A stretch of 64,000 bases of DNA. Source: Paenibacillus_F chitinolyticus_A (GTDB taxonomy: Bacteria > Bacillota > Bacilli > Paenibacillales > NBRC-103111). The notes under the pieces are model-generated. The model was given only the letters and a program-made list of their open reading frames with translations, was not told where the DNA came from and made no database searches. The position numbers were made by a program, and so were the translations under genes. Below are positions 17,521 through 26,091 of the stretch, in pieces. Each line of letters opens with the position of its first letter. Positions within the stretch are counted from its first letter, which is position 1. The stretch is taken from assembly GCF_045038035.1 (NCBI RefSeq), contig NZ_CP173427.1, forward strand, positions 2,232,001 to 2,296,000, in the 5' to 3' direction.

Positions 17521-18048
17521 TTGACACATAAGCTGCGGCGAGGAGCCGTCCTGCTGATCGCGGGGCTGATCGCGGCCGCTCTGGCGTACACCCTGTTCCA
17601 TGCGGATTCAAAGGAGACTGCCGTTGCCGTCCGGGCCGGTGCGATGGCGCCGGATTTTACCGTTACCGGTTTGGACGGCCGTTCCGTCGCGCTTTCCGAC
17701 TACCGGGGTAAGGGCGTGCTGCTTAATTTCTGGGCCTCCTGGTGCGGCCCCTGTACGCATGAGATGCCCCGTATGAACGAAGCTTACCTCGAAGGAATTC
17801 CGGACGTGGAAATAGTTGCCGTCAACGTAGGCGAATCGAGAGGAACGGCGAACGAATTCGCCATGCAGGGAAACCTTGCATTTCCCGTGCTGCTCGATCC
17901 GAGCGGCGAGGCCGCCCGGAAATACCGGGTCGTCGGCCTTCCGGCCACCTTCCTCATCGATCCCGACGGCAAAATAGCGGCGGTTCGTCCGGGTGAGCTG
18001 ACCAGCTCTGCGGAAGTGAAGAAGCTGCTGCAAAGCCTGAGCAGATGA
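17521..18048 (+). CDS. TlpA/ResA-like membrane-anchored thioredoxin
   Basis: The roughly 175-residue protein has an N-terminal membrane anchor. An AhpC/TSA-TlpA fold follows (PDFTVTGLDGRSVALSDYRG) with active site WCGPC, then cis-Pro GLPATFLID. Such proteins keep cysteines or copper centres reduced on the outer membrane face, which fits a NosL-type copper chaperone partner. TTG 17521 is chosen because GGGAGG lies about 8 bases before it; a GTG at 17512 overlaps that site. It is the last gene of the six-gene operon, before a bidirectional terminator. Confidence 0.88.
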   Translation: MTHKLRRGAVLLIAGLIAAALAYTLFHADSKETAVAVRAGAMAPDFTVTGLDGRSVALSDYRGKGVLLNFWASWCGPCTHEMPRMNEAYLEGIPDVEIVAVNVGESRGTANEFAMQGNLAFPVLLDPSGEAARKYRVVGLPATFLIDPDGKIAAVRPGELTSSAEVKKLLQSLSR

Positions 18049-18107
18049 ATGAAGGCTGGCTTCGGGTTAAGCCGGGAAGCCGTCCGTATATTTTTACAGC
18101 CGCCGCT

Positions 18108-18142
18108 AAAAAACTCCGGACCGCCGTAGGTCCGGAGTTTTT
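18108..18142. terminator. bidirectional terminator
   Basis: AAAAACTCCGGACC/GGTCCGGAGTTTTT forms a perfect 14-base stem with a six-base loop between convergent genes. Confidence 0.93.
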
Positions 18143-18210
18143 CGTTCATCCGCTTTATATCGCCGCTGTATACCGTCCGGCGCAGACCACCGGGGTGTCC
18201 GGCATCGGCA

Positions 18211-19200
18211 TCAGCATCCGCAGGCGGGATGCCGCCGCAGATTATCCAGCAGCTCCTCCGTCAGGGGAATACCGAGGCTCCGGTAACCCATCAGGAGAGC
18301 ACCGGCTGCGGGGGAGAAAGCGGACGGCTGCCAGCGGTAGGTCTTGCGGTTGCCGCCGCTTAATTTTTCCGCAAGTTTTTGCTTGAAATAAGAGCTGTTC
18401 ACGACACTTCCGGCAGCCGCCACCGAAACCGTCTCTCCGTTAAAACGGGAACCCAGCAGCTCGATGCCGACCGAAATCTGGTGAACCGCGCGGTCGCAGA
18501 CCGTCCGGGCCAATCGGCTGCCCTTCACAGCCTCTCCGGTGATCAGGGGAGCCAGTTCACCGAACTTTTTATTGCGCGCCTTGGTGTCGGCAATGAAGCC
18601 GGCGCACGCGAGCTCGGAGTAACTTTCCAGCGTTTCCAGCCCCCAGTGATCCAATATGCCGGCGATCAAATCCGCATCCGACTCGTCCGAATTGCCCGCA
18701 AGTGCCTCGTATGTGACGTCATAGCCGAGAAAACGCGCCGCGCTTGCCGAGTAATGATGCAAATCGTAATTGCGGATGTGCCTGTTGTCGTCCGTAACGG
18801 CCAGAATGATCGATCCGGTCCCGGAAATAACCATGATCCCCGGTTCGGACAACAAAGCGCCGCTGTGAGCGACAACGGCGTCGTTCACAAGCTGCCGGGG
18901 GCAGCTTAACCCTTCCACGTCGGTTAGCCCGCGAACCCAGGGAAGATCGGATTCGGAGTCGTATCCGGCCATTCCCGCGGTCAACGAGGCCGCTTGATCC
19001 AAAGTCCTGCCGGCTTGTGCGACCGCTTCCAGAATTGCACCATGGACATGTTCCCGCGCACGGTCGTCCTTGTGGACGGACGAAGCGCCTTTTTCCGCGT
19101 AGGCCAGCACGTTACCGGCCAGATCCGCCGCAAGAACCCGAGTATGCGTGCCGCCTCCGTCCATTCCGAGAAGAAACGTTTTCGTCGTTAATCCGGTCAT
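18211..19200 (-). CDS. BadF/BadG/BcrA/BcrD-type ATPase (N-acetylglucosamine kinase-like)
   Basis: The 329-residue protein is of the ASKHA fold. Phosphate-binding GMDGGGTHTRVLAADLAG is at residues 12-29, GMAGYDS and ISGTGSI follow, and a late VAAAGSVVNS...GALLMGY block completes the fold. Members include eukaryotic-type GlcNAc kinase and bacterial sugar kinases, and 330 residues suits the kinase branch rather than the benzoyl-CoA reductase activators. GGGGGG precedes ATG 19200. It stands alone; the substrate is not shown by context. Confidence 0.85.
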   Translation of the reverse strand: MTGLTTKTFLLGMDGGGTHTRVLAADLAGNVLAYAEKGASSVHKDDRAREHVHGAILEAVAQAGRTLDQAASLTAGMAGYDSESDLPWVRGLTDVEGLSCPRQLVNDAVVAHSGALLSEPGIMVISGTGSIILAVTDDNRHIRNYDLHHYSASAARFLGYDVTYEALAGNSDESDADLIAGILDHWGLETLESYSELACAGFIADTKARNKKFGELAPLITGEAVKGSRLARTVCDRAVHQISVGIELLGSRFNGETVSVAAAGSVVNSSYFKQKLAEKLSGGNRKTYRWQPSAFSPAAGALLMGYRSLGIPLTEELLDNLRRHPACGC

Positions 19201-19496
19201 GTTAACCCCCCCGCCGATAATAATCGTTCAGAAGGATCATAACCCAGATTCCAGACCCTGGAAATATGCCTTTATAAAATTTTTTTCCAGGACGGACAAG
19301 ACCTGCCGCATACCATGATTTCGGAGGAATTTTCATCCCGAACATCCTTCTATCCCGTCTTCCGTTCTTGCAGGGATTCTCCCGGGCCGATATACTGAAG
19401 TGTACGAGAAACAAGAACCTGGCGCCGGAACGACAAAAAGATGGATGTCTTGCACTGCGGGAAACGCGGCGAGATACATAGATAGGAAGATAGCCT

Positions 19497-21962
19497 TTGA
19501 AAACACTTGTGATTGCCGAAAAACCGGATATGGGCCGGACGATTGCCGCTGTCATCGAACCGAAAGCGGCGAACAAACGCACGTATATCGAAGGATCGGA
19601 TTATATCATCACCTGGGCCATTGGACACCTTATAGAGCTTGCGGAACCCGATAAATACGATGAAAAGTATAAGAAATGGCGCTTCGAGCATCTGCCGATT
19701 ATTCCCGACGAATTCAAGCTGCTGCCGAATCCCCGGACGAAAGATCAGCTCAAAGTGATTAAGGAAGTCGCCAAACAGTGCGACAAAATCGTCAACGCAT
19801 GCGACGCGGGGCGGGAGGGACAGCATATTTTCTCGCTCATTCAGCGTCACTTGAAACTGAAGCAGCCCGTCAAACGTCTGTGGATCTCCGACTTGACCGC
19901 GGAAACGATCCGCAGCGGCTTTCAGCAGCTGAAGGACGGCTCCGATTTCGAAAATCTGACCAGAGCCGCGCGAGCCCGGAGCGAAGCCGACTGGATCATC
20001 GGCATGAACGGATCACGGGCTTTTACGACCAAGCATAATGTGCTCTTATCCGTCGGGCGGGTTCAGACTCCCGTGCTGGCGCTCATTTACGACCGCCAAA
20101 AGTTGATCGAAGAATTCTCCTCCTTGAAGTTTTACGAGGTGGAGGCGTTCTTCGCCCAGGAGCAGACGGAATACCGCGGGTTGTGGCAGGGTGAGCGCAT
20201 CACGGACCCGGCCAAGGCCGAGGGCATTGCGGCGAAAGTAAAAGGAAAACCGGCCCGCATCGCGTCTTACGAGGTCAAAGATACGAAGGAATATCCGTTC
20301 AAGCTGTATGATTTGACGCTCCTTCAGCGGGAGTCCAATGCCAAGCTCGGGTTTTCGGCGAAAAAAACGCTGGACGTGGCCCAGGCGCTCTACGAGAAGC
20401 ACAAAGTCATTTCGTATCCGAGAACGAACTCGAATTACGTGACAGAGCAGAACATTCCCGAAATGCACAAAACGCTTTCGGCCCTCCAGGGAACGGCCTA
20501 CGACGAGTGGGTCCGCCAGGCCAACCGGAATCTGGTCCACAAAAACAATAAAGCGATTTGCAACCCGGCCAAAGTGGAAGACCACCACGCGATTCTCCCG
20601 ACGGGCAAACGGGCAAACGGTCTGTCGGCGGATGAGCAGAAGGTGTACGATCTGATCGTGCGCCGGTTTTTGTCGCAGTTTTATCCGGCCGCCGAGTATA
20701 AGGTGCACACCGTTCTGACGGAAGTGGAGAAAGAAACGTTCAAGACGACCGTCAAGGAGCTGCTGCAGCTCGGATGGAAAGTGCTGTACCCCGAGTCCAA
20801 GAAAGACGGCAAACGCGCAAAAACGAAGGACGATAAGGGAAAGGAAGAGGAAGAGGCCGAGGAAGAAGAAACGTCCGAGCCGTTTTCTCTGAACGCTTCT
20901 CTCGGCGCTCACTGCAGGGATGCGGCGGCCAAAGAGAAGGAGACCCAGCCGCCGAAAGCTTTTACGGAAGGCACGCTCCTGAAGGCGATGGAAAGCGCCG
21001 GCAAGCAGATCGAGGATGAAGAGCTGCGCGACGCGATGAAAGACTCCGGTCTCGGAACTCCGGCTACCCGCGCGGCGACCATCGAGCGCTTGAAGCACGT
21101 CGGCTATGTCACGATGCAGGGCAAGCGCATCACGCTGACGCCCAAAGGCCGGACGGCCGTGGAGCTGATCCGCGCGGCGGGCGTGGAGCTGCTTACTTCG
21201 CCGGAGATGACGGGCCAGTGGGAACGCCGGCTCAATGAAATCTCACGCGGACAAGCGTCCGATGAGACGTTTATGCGAAATGTCAAAAAATTCGCCACGC
21301 TCATCGTTGACAAAGTCCGCGTCCAGAACCGCGCGGCGAGAACCGCCTTCGAGGGCGACGAGCCCGCCGGGAAAGCGGGCGGACGGGCCGCGGCCGGCAA
21401 GACGCGCCGGAGCGCCAAAGCCTCCGGCACGGAAGGCGCAGCCGCGGGAACGGCGCCCAAGGCGCGCGCAGCCGCACGCAACGCGGCCCGCGGAAGCGGA
21501 GCGCCGGCAGGCCGGGCGTCTTCGGCCCGGAGCGATGCGGCCGGCGTCACAGCGGCACAGGCGCCCGGGCGAGCGGCTGCGGAAGCGGAGGCAGCCGCGC
21601 CGAACTCCCGGGCTGCCAGGGGGCAGACTTCCGGCCGGAGCTCCCGCGGGGCATCCGCCGCACAGGTTGCCGCTAGACCGGCGGACGGGCCGCGCGTGGT
21701 CGGCGGTTGTCCTCGGCCAGGCTGCGGCGGAACCATTTTTATGGGTAAGAAAGGATATGGCTGTTCCCATTACAAGACCGGCTGTACCTTCGTGATCTGG
21801 AAGGAAAGCTTCGGACGGAGCCTGACGGATGCCCAAGTGAAGGCGCTTCTGGAAAAAGGCAAAACCGCCAAGCTCAAACTGGAACGGCAGGGCGGAGAGG
21901 AAGTTTCCGCCAGACTTGTGCTTGCCGATCCGTCGACCGGAAGACTGGAAACGGAGGAATAG
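19497..21962 (+). CDS. topB: DNA topoisomerase III (type IA)
   Basis: The 821-residue protein closely follows Bacillus TopB: TOPRIM VIAEKPDMGR and NACDAGREGQ, LWISDLTAETI, ARSEADWIIGMN, LSVGRVQTP, and the active-site YPRTNSNYV with catalytic Tyr307. It relaxes and decatenates DNA through a Tyr-DNA link. An acidic insert (EEEEAEEEE) lies near residue 460. Residues about 614-731 form an Ala/Arg/Gly-rich low-complexity linker, and a zinc-finger-like segment follows (CPRPGCGGTI...CSHYKTGC). The linker makes it about 90 residues longer than Bacillus TopB. The start is TTG 19497. ung follows after 16 bases. Confidence 0.95.
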   Translation: MKTLVIAEKPDMGRTIAAVIEPKAANKRTYIEGSDYIITWAIGHLIELAEPDKYDEKYKKWRFEHLPIIPDEFKLLPNPRTKDQLKVIKEVAKQCDKIVNACDAGREGQHIFSLIQRHLKLKQPVKRLWISDLTAETIRSGFQQLKDGSDFENLTRAARARSEADWIIGMNGSRAFTTKHNVLLSVGRVQTPVLALIYDRQKLIEEFSSLKFYEVEAFFAQEQTEYRGLWQGERITDPAKAEGIAAKVKGKPARIASYEVKDTKEYPFKLYDLTLLQRESNAKLGFSAKKTLDVAQALYEKHKVISYPRTNSNYVTEQNIPEMHKTLSALQGTAYDEWVRQANRNLVHKNNKAICNPAKVEDHHAILPTGKRANGLSADEQKVYDLIVRRFLSQFYPAAEYKVHTVLTEVEKETFKTTVKELLQLGWKVLYPESKKDGKRAKTKDDKGKEEEEAEEEETSEPFSLNASLGAHCRDAAAKEKETQPPKAFTEGTLLKAMESAGKQIEDEELRDAMKDSGLGTPATRAATIERLKHVGYVTMQGKRITLTPKGRTAVELIRAAGVELLTSPEMTGQWERRLNEISRGQASDETFMRNVKKFATLIVDKVRVQNRAARTAFEGDEPAGKAGGRAAAGKTRRSAKASGTEGAAAGTAPKARAAARNAARGSGAPAGRASSARSDAAGVTAAQAPGRAAAEAEAAAPNSRAARGQTSGRSSRGASAAQVAARPADGPRVVGGCPRPGCGGTIFMGKKGYGCSHYKTGCTFVIWKESFGRSLTDAQVKALLEKGKTAKLKLERQGGEEVSARLVLADPSTGRLETEE

Positions 21963-21978
21963 GAAGGAGAAGTAAGCG

Positions 21979-22650
21979 ATGACGATCTTGAAAAACGACT
22001 GGGCAGAGTTACTGTCGGAGGAATTCGAGAAACCATACTATCTGAAGCTGAGAGAGTTTTTGAAGCAGGAATACGCGGAGCGGACGATCTATCCGGAGAT
22101 GCACGATATCTTTAACGCCCTGCACTATACGGCGTTCAAGGATGTGAAGGCGGTTATTTTGGGGCAGGACCCTTATCACGGCCCCGGTCAGGCGCACGGC
22201 CTGAGCTTTTCCGTCAAACCGGGCGTACCCGCCCCGCCTTCCCTTAAAAACATGTTCAAGGAAATGAAGGAAGATATCGGTTGTCCGATCCCGAAAACGG
22301 GGTATTTGAAGCACTGGGCCGACCAGGGCGTGCTCCTCTTGAACACCGTGCTGACCGTAAGGGCCGGTGAAGCGAATTCCCACAAGGGAAAAGGATGGGA
22401 GCTATTTACGGATAAAGTCATCGAGACGCTGAACCGCAAAGAAACACCCGTTATTTTCATTTTATGGGGCAGCCACGCGCAATCCAAAACGCAGCTGATC
22501 GACTTGAACCGGCACGGCGTCATCAAAGCTCCTCATCCGAGTCCGCTTTCCGCCCACCGGGGATTTTTCGGCAGCAAGCCTTATTCCAAAGCCAACGCAT
22601 GGCTTCGGGAACAGGGAATCGAGCCGATTGACTGGTGTCTGCCGGAATAA
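21979..22650 (+). CDS. ung: uracil-DNA glycosylase
   Basis: The 223-residue family 1 enzyme has the water-activating motif GQDPYHGPGQAHGLSFSV, and HPSPLSAHRGFFG containing the catalytic His and DNA-intercalation loop. LLLNTVLTVRAGEANSHKGKGW is also typical. It removes uracil from DNA to start base excision repair. A good Shine-Dalgarno (GGAAGGAG) precedes the ATG. It is co-transcribed with topB and followed by a terminator. Confidence 0.97.
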   Translation: MTILKNDWAELLSEEFEKPYYLKLREFLKQEYAERTIYPEMHDIFNALHYTAFKDVKAVILGQDPYHGPGQAHGLSFSVKPGVPAPPSLKNMFKEMKEDIGCPIPKTGYLKHWADQGVLLLNTVLTVRAGEANSHKGKGWELFTDKVIETLNRKETPVIFILWGSHAQSKTQLIDLNRHGVIKAPHPSPLSAHRGFFGSKPYSKANAWLREQGIEPIDWCLPE

Positions 22651-22727
22651 TAGGGATCGGTATGAAGCACGGCACTTTTAGATTTATTTGTAAATAGGGC
22701 AAGTTTATCCGACTAATCCGTCATTCG

Positions 22728-22757
22728 AAAGCCGTGCGCATGCGCGGTTTTTTTTGT
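22728..22757 (+). terminator. terminator after ung
   Basis: A short GC stem (CCGTGC/GCGCGG) with flanking A-T pairs is followed by eight T. Confidence 0.75.
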
Positions 22758-22830
22758 TTGTTCCGAAGGGCTGCATCTCTCGTGCCGTTTTACGGGCTTT
22801 CTTGAAAATAAGTACACACTTTTGCGTCGT

Positions 22831-22932
22831 TTGTGCGTTAGTGCACGAATCGCAGTCGATTAGCCATTGAAGATCTCCTACTTCCGATTATAATTAAACA
22901 CAGGTGTTCCTTAATGCACAATAGTGCGATTA
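22831..22932. promoter_or_regulatory. promoter and candidate operator of alpha/beta hydrolase
   Basis: TTGAAG (22867-22872), 16 bases, TATAAT (22889-22894) is a sigma-A promoter. Just downstream, TAATGCACAATAGTGCGATTA (22912-22932) is an inverted repeat, and a second GTGC/GCAC-rich repeat lies at 22832-22848. A TetR-type protein is encoded 1.2 kb downstream and might bind here (inference). Confidence 0.5.
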
Positions 22933-22992
22933 CTTTTGTGGAATTATCTCATTGTTGTACGGAATACCAAAAAAACGAAAAGGAGAAAAAAC

Positions 22993-23910
22993 ATGAGAAA
23001 AACAGTATCCTTTAAACATAATCAGATCAATATGGCGGGGCATCTTTACCTTCCGGAAGGATTTGACGAGAACAAATTATATCCGGCCGTTGTCAGCGTA
23101 CATCCGGGCGGGGGAGTAAAAGAGCAGACTGCGGGGCTGTATGCCGCTAAGCTTTCGGACCAAGGTTTTGTCACGCTGGCGTTTGACGCGTCTCATCAGG
23201 GAGACAGCGGGGGTGAGCCGCGTTTGCTTGAAGACCCGTATGCGCGGGTGGAAGACGTGCGCTGCGCGGTCGATTATCTGAGTGCTCTCCGGTTTGTCGA
23301 TCAAGAAAAAATCGGAGTGCTCGGTATTTGTGCAGGCGGCGGCTATGCCGTAGCCGCAGCTCAAACCGAACGGCGCATTAAAGCGGTCGCGACTGTCAGC
23401 GCAATCGATATCGGTGCGATGTTCCGGGGGGAAGAAAGCATAGAAACACAATTGCAGACGCTTGAGGCGGTTGCGAAGCAGCGCACCGCAGAAGCGAACG
23501 GAGCGGAAGCGCATCTGCTTAATTGGGCACCCGATACGCTTGAGGACATGGATGAACATACCCCTGTGCTGATGCGTGAAGCTTATGGCTACTATAGAAC
23601 GCCGAGAGCACAGCACCCTAATTCCACGAACCGGTTCCTGTTCACGAGTGTCGGCAAGCTCTTGTCGTTCTCGGCATCGAGTCAAATTAGCACATACCTG
23701 ACTCAACCGATGTTAGTGATTGTCGGTACCGAGGCTGACACACGCGTTTACAGCGACCAATTCTACGCCTTGTCGAACGGACCGAAAGAAATGTTCCTGG
23801 TAGAGGGGGCCACGCATATTGCGATGTACGATATCCCGAAATATGTAGGCCAAGCCGTAACTAAGTTAACGGATTTTTTTGGTCAAAATCTGAAAAATTC
23901 AACGAAGTAA
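22993..23910 (+). CDS. alpha/beta hydrolase (dienelactone hydrolase-like)
   Basis: The 305-residue cytoplasmic hydrolase has an oxyanion region VSVHPGGGVKEQT and a DASHQGDSGGEPRLLEDP loop. The nucleophile elbow GICAGGGY uses Cys rather than Ser, as in dienelactone hydrolases. A late VEGATHIAMYD carries the catalytic His. It resembles YcjY-type proteins. ATG 22993 is chosen because AAGGAGAAAAA precedes it. A TetR gene lies downstream on the same strand. The substrate is unknown. Confidence 0.85.
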   Translation: MRKTVSFKHNQINMAGHLYLPEGFDENKLYPAVVSVHPGGGVKEQTAGLYAAKLSDQGFVTLAFDASHQGDSGGEPRLLEDPYARVEDVRCAVDYLSALRFVDQEKIGVLGICAGGGYAVAAAQTERRIKAVATVSAIDIGAMFRGEESIETQLQTLEAVAKQRTAEANGAEAHLLNWAPDTLEDMDEHTPVLMREAYGYYRTPRAQHPNSTNRFLFTSVGKLLSFSASSQISTYLTQPMLVIVGTEADTRVYSDQFYALSNGPKEMFLVEGATHIAMYDIPKYVGQAVTKLTDFFGQNLKNSTK

Positions 23911-23962
23911 TACGCAATGCGTTTCTAAAGAACAGCGATTATATCGGTTATCGTTAATTACA

Positions 23963-24005
23963 GAGCCGTTTTCCGAGAAGAGAACTTGGGAAACGGCTTT
24001 GTTTT
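23963..24005 (+). terminator. terminator after hydrolase gene
   Basis: AGCCGTTTTCC/GGGAAACGGCT forms a stem with a 13-base loop, followed by TTGTTTTG. The T tract is weaker than at other sites. Confidence 0.6.
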
Positions 24006-24161
24006 GATTTCGGATCACGCGGGGAACCATACATCGAGTAAAAGTTGACGTCATCTAGTCCAGGATCCAGGATTTACATCCGGCACAATGTTTGTAATAA
24101 TCAAAAAGAACAGGATCATTTCCTCCTTTTACAAGGTTTTTAGAAAGTCTGGTGACGCTTC

Positions 24162-24707
24162 GTGACTGTAGTGGACAGAAGAATACTCAAATCTCAAGAA
24201 GCCATAAAAAAGGCTTTTATTGAATTGTTGTCAGAAAAGAATTTAGATCACATTACCATACAGGATATTGCCGACCGGGCAAATGTAGGCCGAAGAACCG
24301 TCTACTCTCATTACTTGGATAAATATGATCTTTTGGATAAGCTCATTGACGAACATATCAGCGAATTGGAGAAACTCTGTAAGTCAACGGCCGAAATGAG
24401 TTTTGTCGATGCTTTTCTCGTATGGTTTGAATACTTTGAAAATCATTATTCCTTCTTTTCGATCATGTTGGCAAGCAAAGGCTCCCCGTATTTCCGCAGC
24501 CGGTTTCTTGCGCTTGTCATCGACGAGTTGAAGCGGGAAGTGGATGTGAAAGCGGGGAAAAATAAAGGCTTAAGTCAAGTGGTGCTTGTTCAATTTTTTG
24601 GAGCAGCTATAGTAGGAATCATTGAATCCTATTTCACGAACGGGATACCTGATCCGCCTCAGGTCGTCGCGGAACAAGTGGGAATTTTGTTGGAGCGGAA
24701 TTTATAA
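24162..24707 (+). CDS. TetR/AcrR family transcriptional regulator
   Basis: The 181-residue protein has an N-terminal TetR helix-turn-helix (ITIQDIADRANVGRRTVYSHYLDKYDLLDKLIDEHI, about residues 28-63). A helical ligand domain with FFSIMLASKGSPYFRSRF follows, typical of the TetR_C_7/YxaF-like group. The start is GTG 24162; a second GTG at 24171 is possible. Codon use is more AT-rich than in neighbouring genes. It may control the upstream alpha/beta hydrolase. Confidence 0.87.
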   Translation: MTVVDRRILKSQEAIKKAFIELLSEKNLDHITIQDIADRANVGRRTVYSHYLDKYDLLDKLIDEHISELEKLCKSTAEMSFVDAFLVWFEYFENHYSFFSIMLASKGSPYFRSRFLALVIDELKREVDVKAGKNKGLSQVVLVQFFGAAIVGIIESYFTNGIPDPPQVVAEQVGILLERNL

Positions 24708-24711
24708 GTGA

Positions 24712-24741
24712 AGGGGGCCTAAGTAAAGGCCGCCTTTTTTC
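24712..24741 (+). terminator. terminator after TetR gene
   Basis: The GGGGGCCT...AGGCCGCC imperfect stem is followed by TTTTTT and overlaps the end of the transcript just after the stop. Confidence 0.7.
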
Positions 24742-24818
24742 TCGCGACAAATCCCTCAAATCCGCGTATATGTAAATAGATGGTTAACTAAAAGGCGAAG
24801 GCCGTAAAGGGGTGGAGC

Positions 24819-25298
24819 ATGGTTAAAAAAATCGGGCTCGTGCTTCTGCTTGCGATTGCCGCTGGTGTCATTTTTTACAACTGGAACGAGTACAGGGAAA
24901 AAAGTATGACGGATGTAATTCCGCTTCATGCCGGTGAATGGACTTGGATGGCTTTTAGCAAGAACCGGCCTGCGCCGGATGCCAAACCGTTTGAATGGGA
25001 AACGAAAGAGAAGGAGCCGATGGAGGAGCTGCTCGCGTTTTTAAGCCAATATAGAGTGAAAAGAAAGCATGTCGGCTACGAAGCGCTGAGTCAAGAGGTT
25101 ACCGCCTTAAGGAACTCCGGGTCCGCTTTCGAATTTGAACTCGTTCGCGATAAATCCGAAACGGTCTTGATTTATGCAAATAACGATACCGTTTATGTTT
25201 TGACGGACCGCTTGTACGAAATTAAAAACGGGCCGATTAACTCGGAGTGGATCGATACTTTCAATGAAAAATACCGGAAAATTTACGGGAATTCGTAA
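24819..25298 (+). CDS. conserved membrane-anchored protein of unknown function
   Basis: The 159-residue protein has a single N-terminal hydrophobic anchor (IGLVLLLAIAAGVIFY). A soluble domain follows, probably outside the membrane, rich in charged residues with WTWMAF, FELVRDKSETVLIYANNDTVYVLTDRLYEI and a C-terminal WIDTFNEKYRKIYG. I do not recognise the family. GGGGTGG precedes the ATG and a good terminator follows, so it looks like a genuine single-gene unit. Confidence 0.75.
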   Translation: MVKKIGLVLLLAIAAGVIFYNWNEYREKSMTDVIPLHAGEWTWMAFSKNRPAPDAKPFEWETKEKEPMEELLAFLSQYRVKRKHVGYEALSQEVTALRNSGSAFEFELVRDKSETVLIYANNDTVYVLTDRLYEIKNGPINSEWIDTFNEKYRKIYGNS

Positions 25299-25322
25299 GC
25301 CTTCGCATGAAGGCTTTTTTTG
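25297..25322 (+). terminator. terminator
   Basis: AAGCCTTC-GCAT-GAAGGCTT hairpin followed by TTTTT; the stop codon of the preceding gene lies at its left edge. Confidence 0.88.
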
Positions 25323-25350
25323 TTGCGGATTTAGCGGCCGTAGTTTTGGG

Positions 25351-25415
25351 TTGACAAAAAGAGGAAGGGGAATTATCTTTGGATTAAAGGTTTAAAAGTT
25401 TAAACATATAAACCT
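25351..25415 (+). promoter_or_regulatory. promoter with 28-base palindromic operator
   Basis: TTGACA (25351-25356), 17 bases, TATCTT (25374-25379) is followed by an inverted repeat at 25388-25415. Its outer arms are AGGTTTA and TAAACCT and its centre is GTTTAAAC, with 24 of 28 positions symmetric. It overlaps the expected transcript start, so a bound repressor would block transcription. The ArsR-family protein encoded by the second gene is the obvious candidate. Confidence 0.7.
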
Positions 25416-25440
25416 AAAGATTATACGGAGGTTTTTTCTT

Positions 25441-26037
25441 ATGACAACACAGGCACCGTCACGCGTTTTAATCATTCAAGGACATCCCGACCGGGAGAGC
25501 TACTGCACCGCTTTGGCGGAATCGTACCGCAAGGGGGCAACCGCCGCCGGAGCGGAAATACGTTTCGTCCAGATCAGCGATCTCGATTTCAATCCGAATC
25601 TGGCTTACGGGTACAGAAAGCGGACGGAGCTGGAGCCCGATCTGCTTGGAATCCAGGAGTCGATCCGCTGGGCCGATCACGTCGTGTTTGTGTATCCGAC
25701 CTGGTGGTGGTCCATGCCCGCTCTTCTCAAAGGGTTGATCGACCGCGTATTTCTTCCGGGCTTCGCTTTTAAGTACAAAAGCAAGGATTCAATCACCTGG
25801 GAAAAGCTGCTTAAGGGGAAGAGCGCCCGCCTCATTGTGACGATGGACACTCCGGTATGGTATTATCAGACTATAGGCGGAAGTCCCGGCCACAAGGTGA
25901 TGAAGAAGGGGACCCTCGAATTCAGCGGATTTAAGCCGGTACGCGTAACAACGCTCGGATCGCTCAAATTATCTACGGCGGACAAGCGGAAATCCTGGCT
26001 GAACAAAGCCGAGAACCTCGGCCGCAAGCTGATCTAG
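25441..26037 (+). CDS. NAD(P)H dehydrogenase (quinone)-like flavoprotein
   Basis: The 198-residue flavodoxin-fold protein is of the NQO1/MdaB/KefF family. It has an N-terminal LIIQGHPDRESYCTALAESY flavin-phosphate loop, VFVYPTWWWSMPALLKGLIDRVFLPGFAF, and a TMDTPVWYY segment. It probably reduces quinones or other electrophiles with two electrons. ATG 25441 is preceded by GGAGG. It is the first gene of an operon with an ArsR regulator, behind a strong palindromic operator. That suggests induction by a reactive compound (inference). Confidence 0.9.
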   Translation: MTTQAPSRVLIIQGHPDRESYCTALAESYRKGATAAGAEIRFVQISDLDFNPNLAYGYRKRTELEPDLLGIQESIRWADHVVFVYPTWWWSMPALLKGLIDRVFLPGFAFKYKSKDSITWEKLLKGKSARLIVTMDTPVWYYQTIGGSPGHKVMKKGTLEFSGFKPVRVTTLGSLKLSTADKRKSWLNKAENLGRKLI

Positions 26038-26091
26038 ACGTCCTCCTCCGACATCCGCTTGGGCCGCATCGATGAAGAAAGATGTGATCGT

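Noticed and set aside
19797..19815. TOPRIM motif of TopB reads DAGREG rather than DxDxxG
   Set aside because: Bacillus TopB proteins normally have this form, so it is not a defect.
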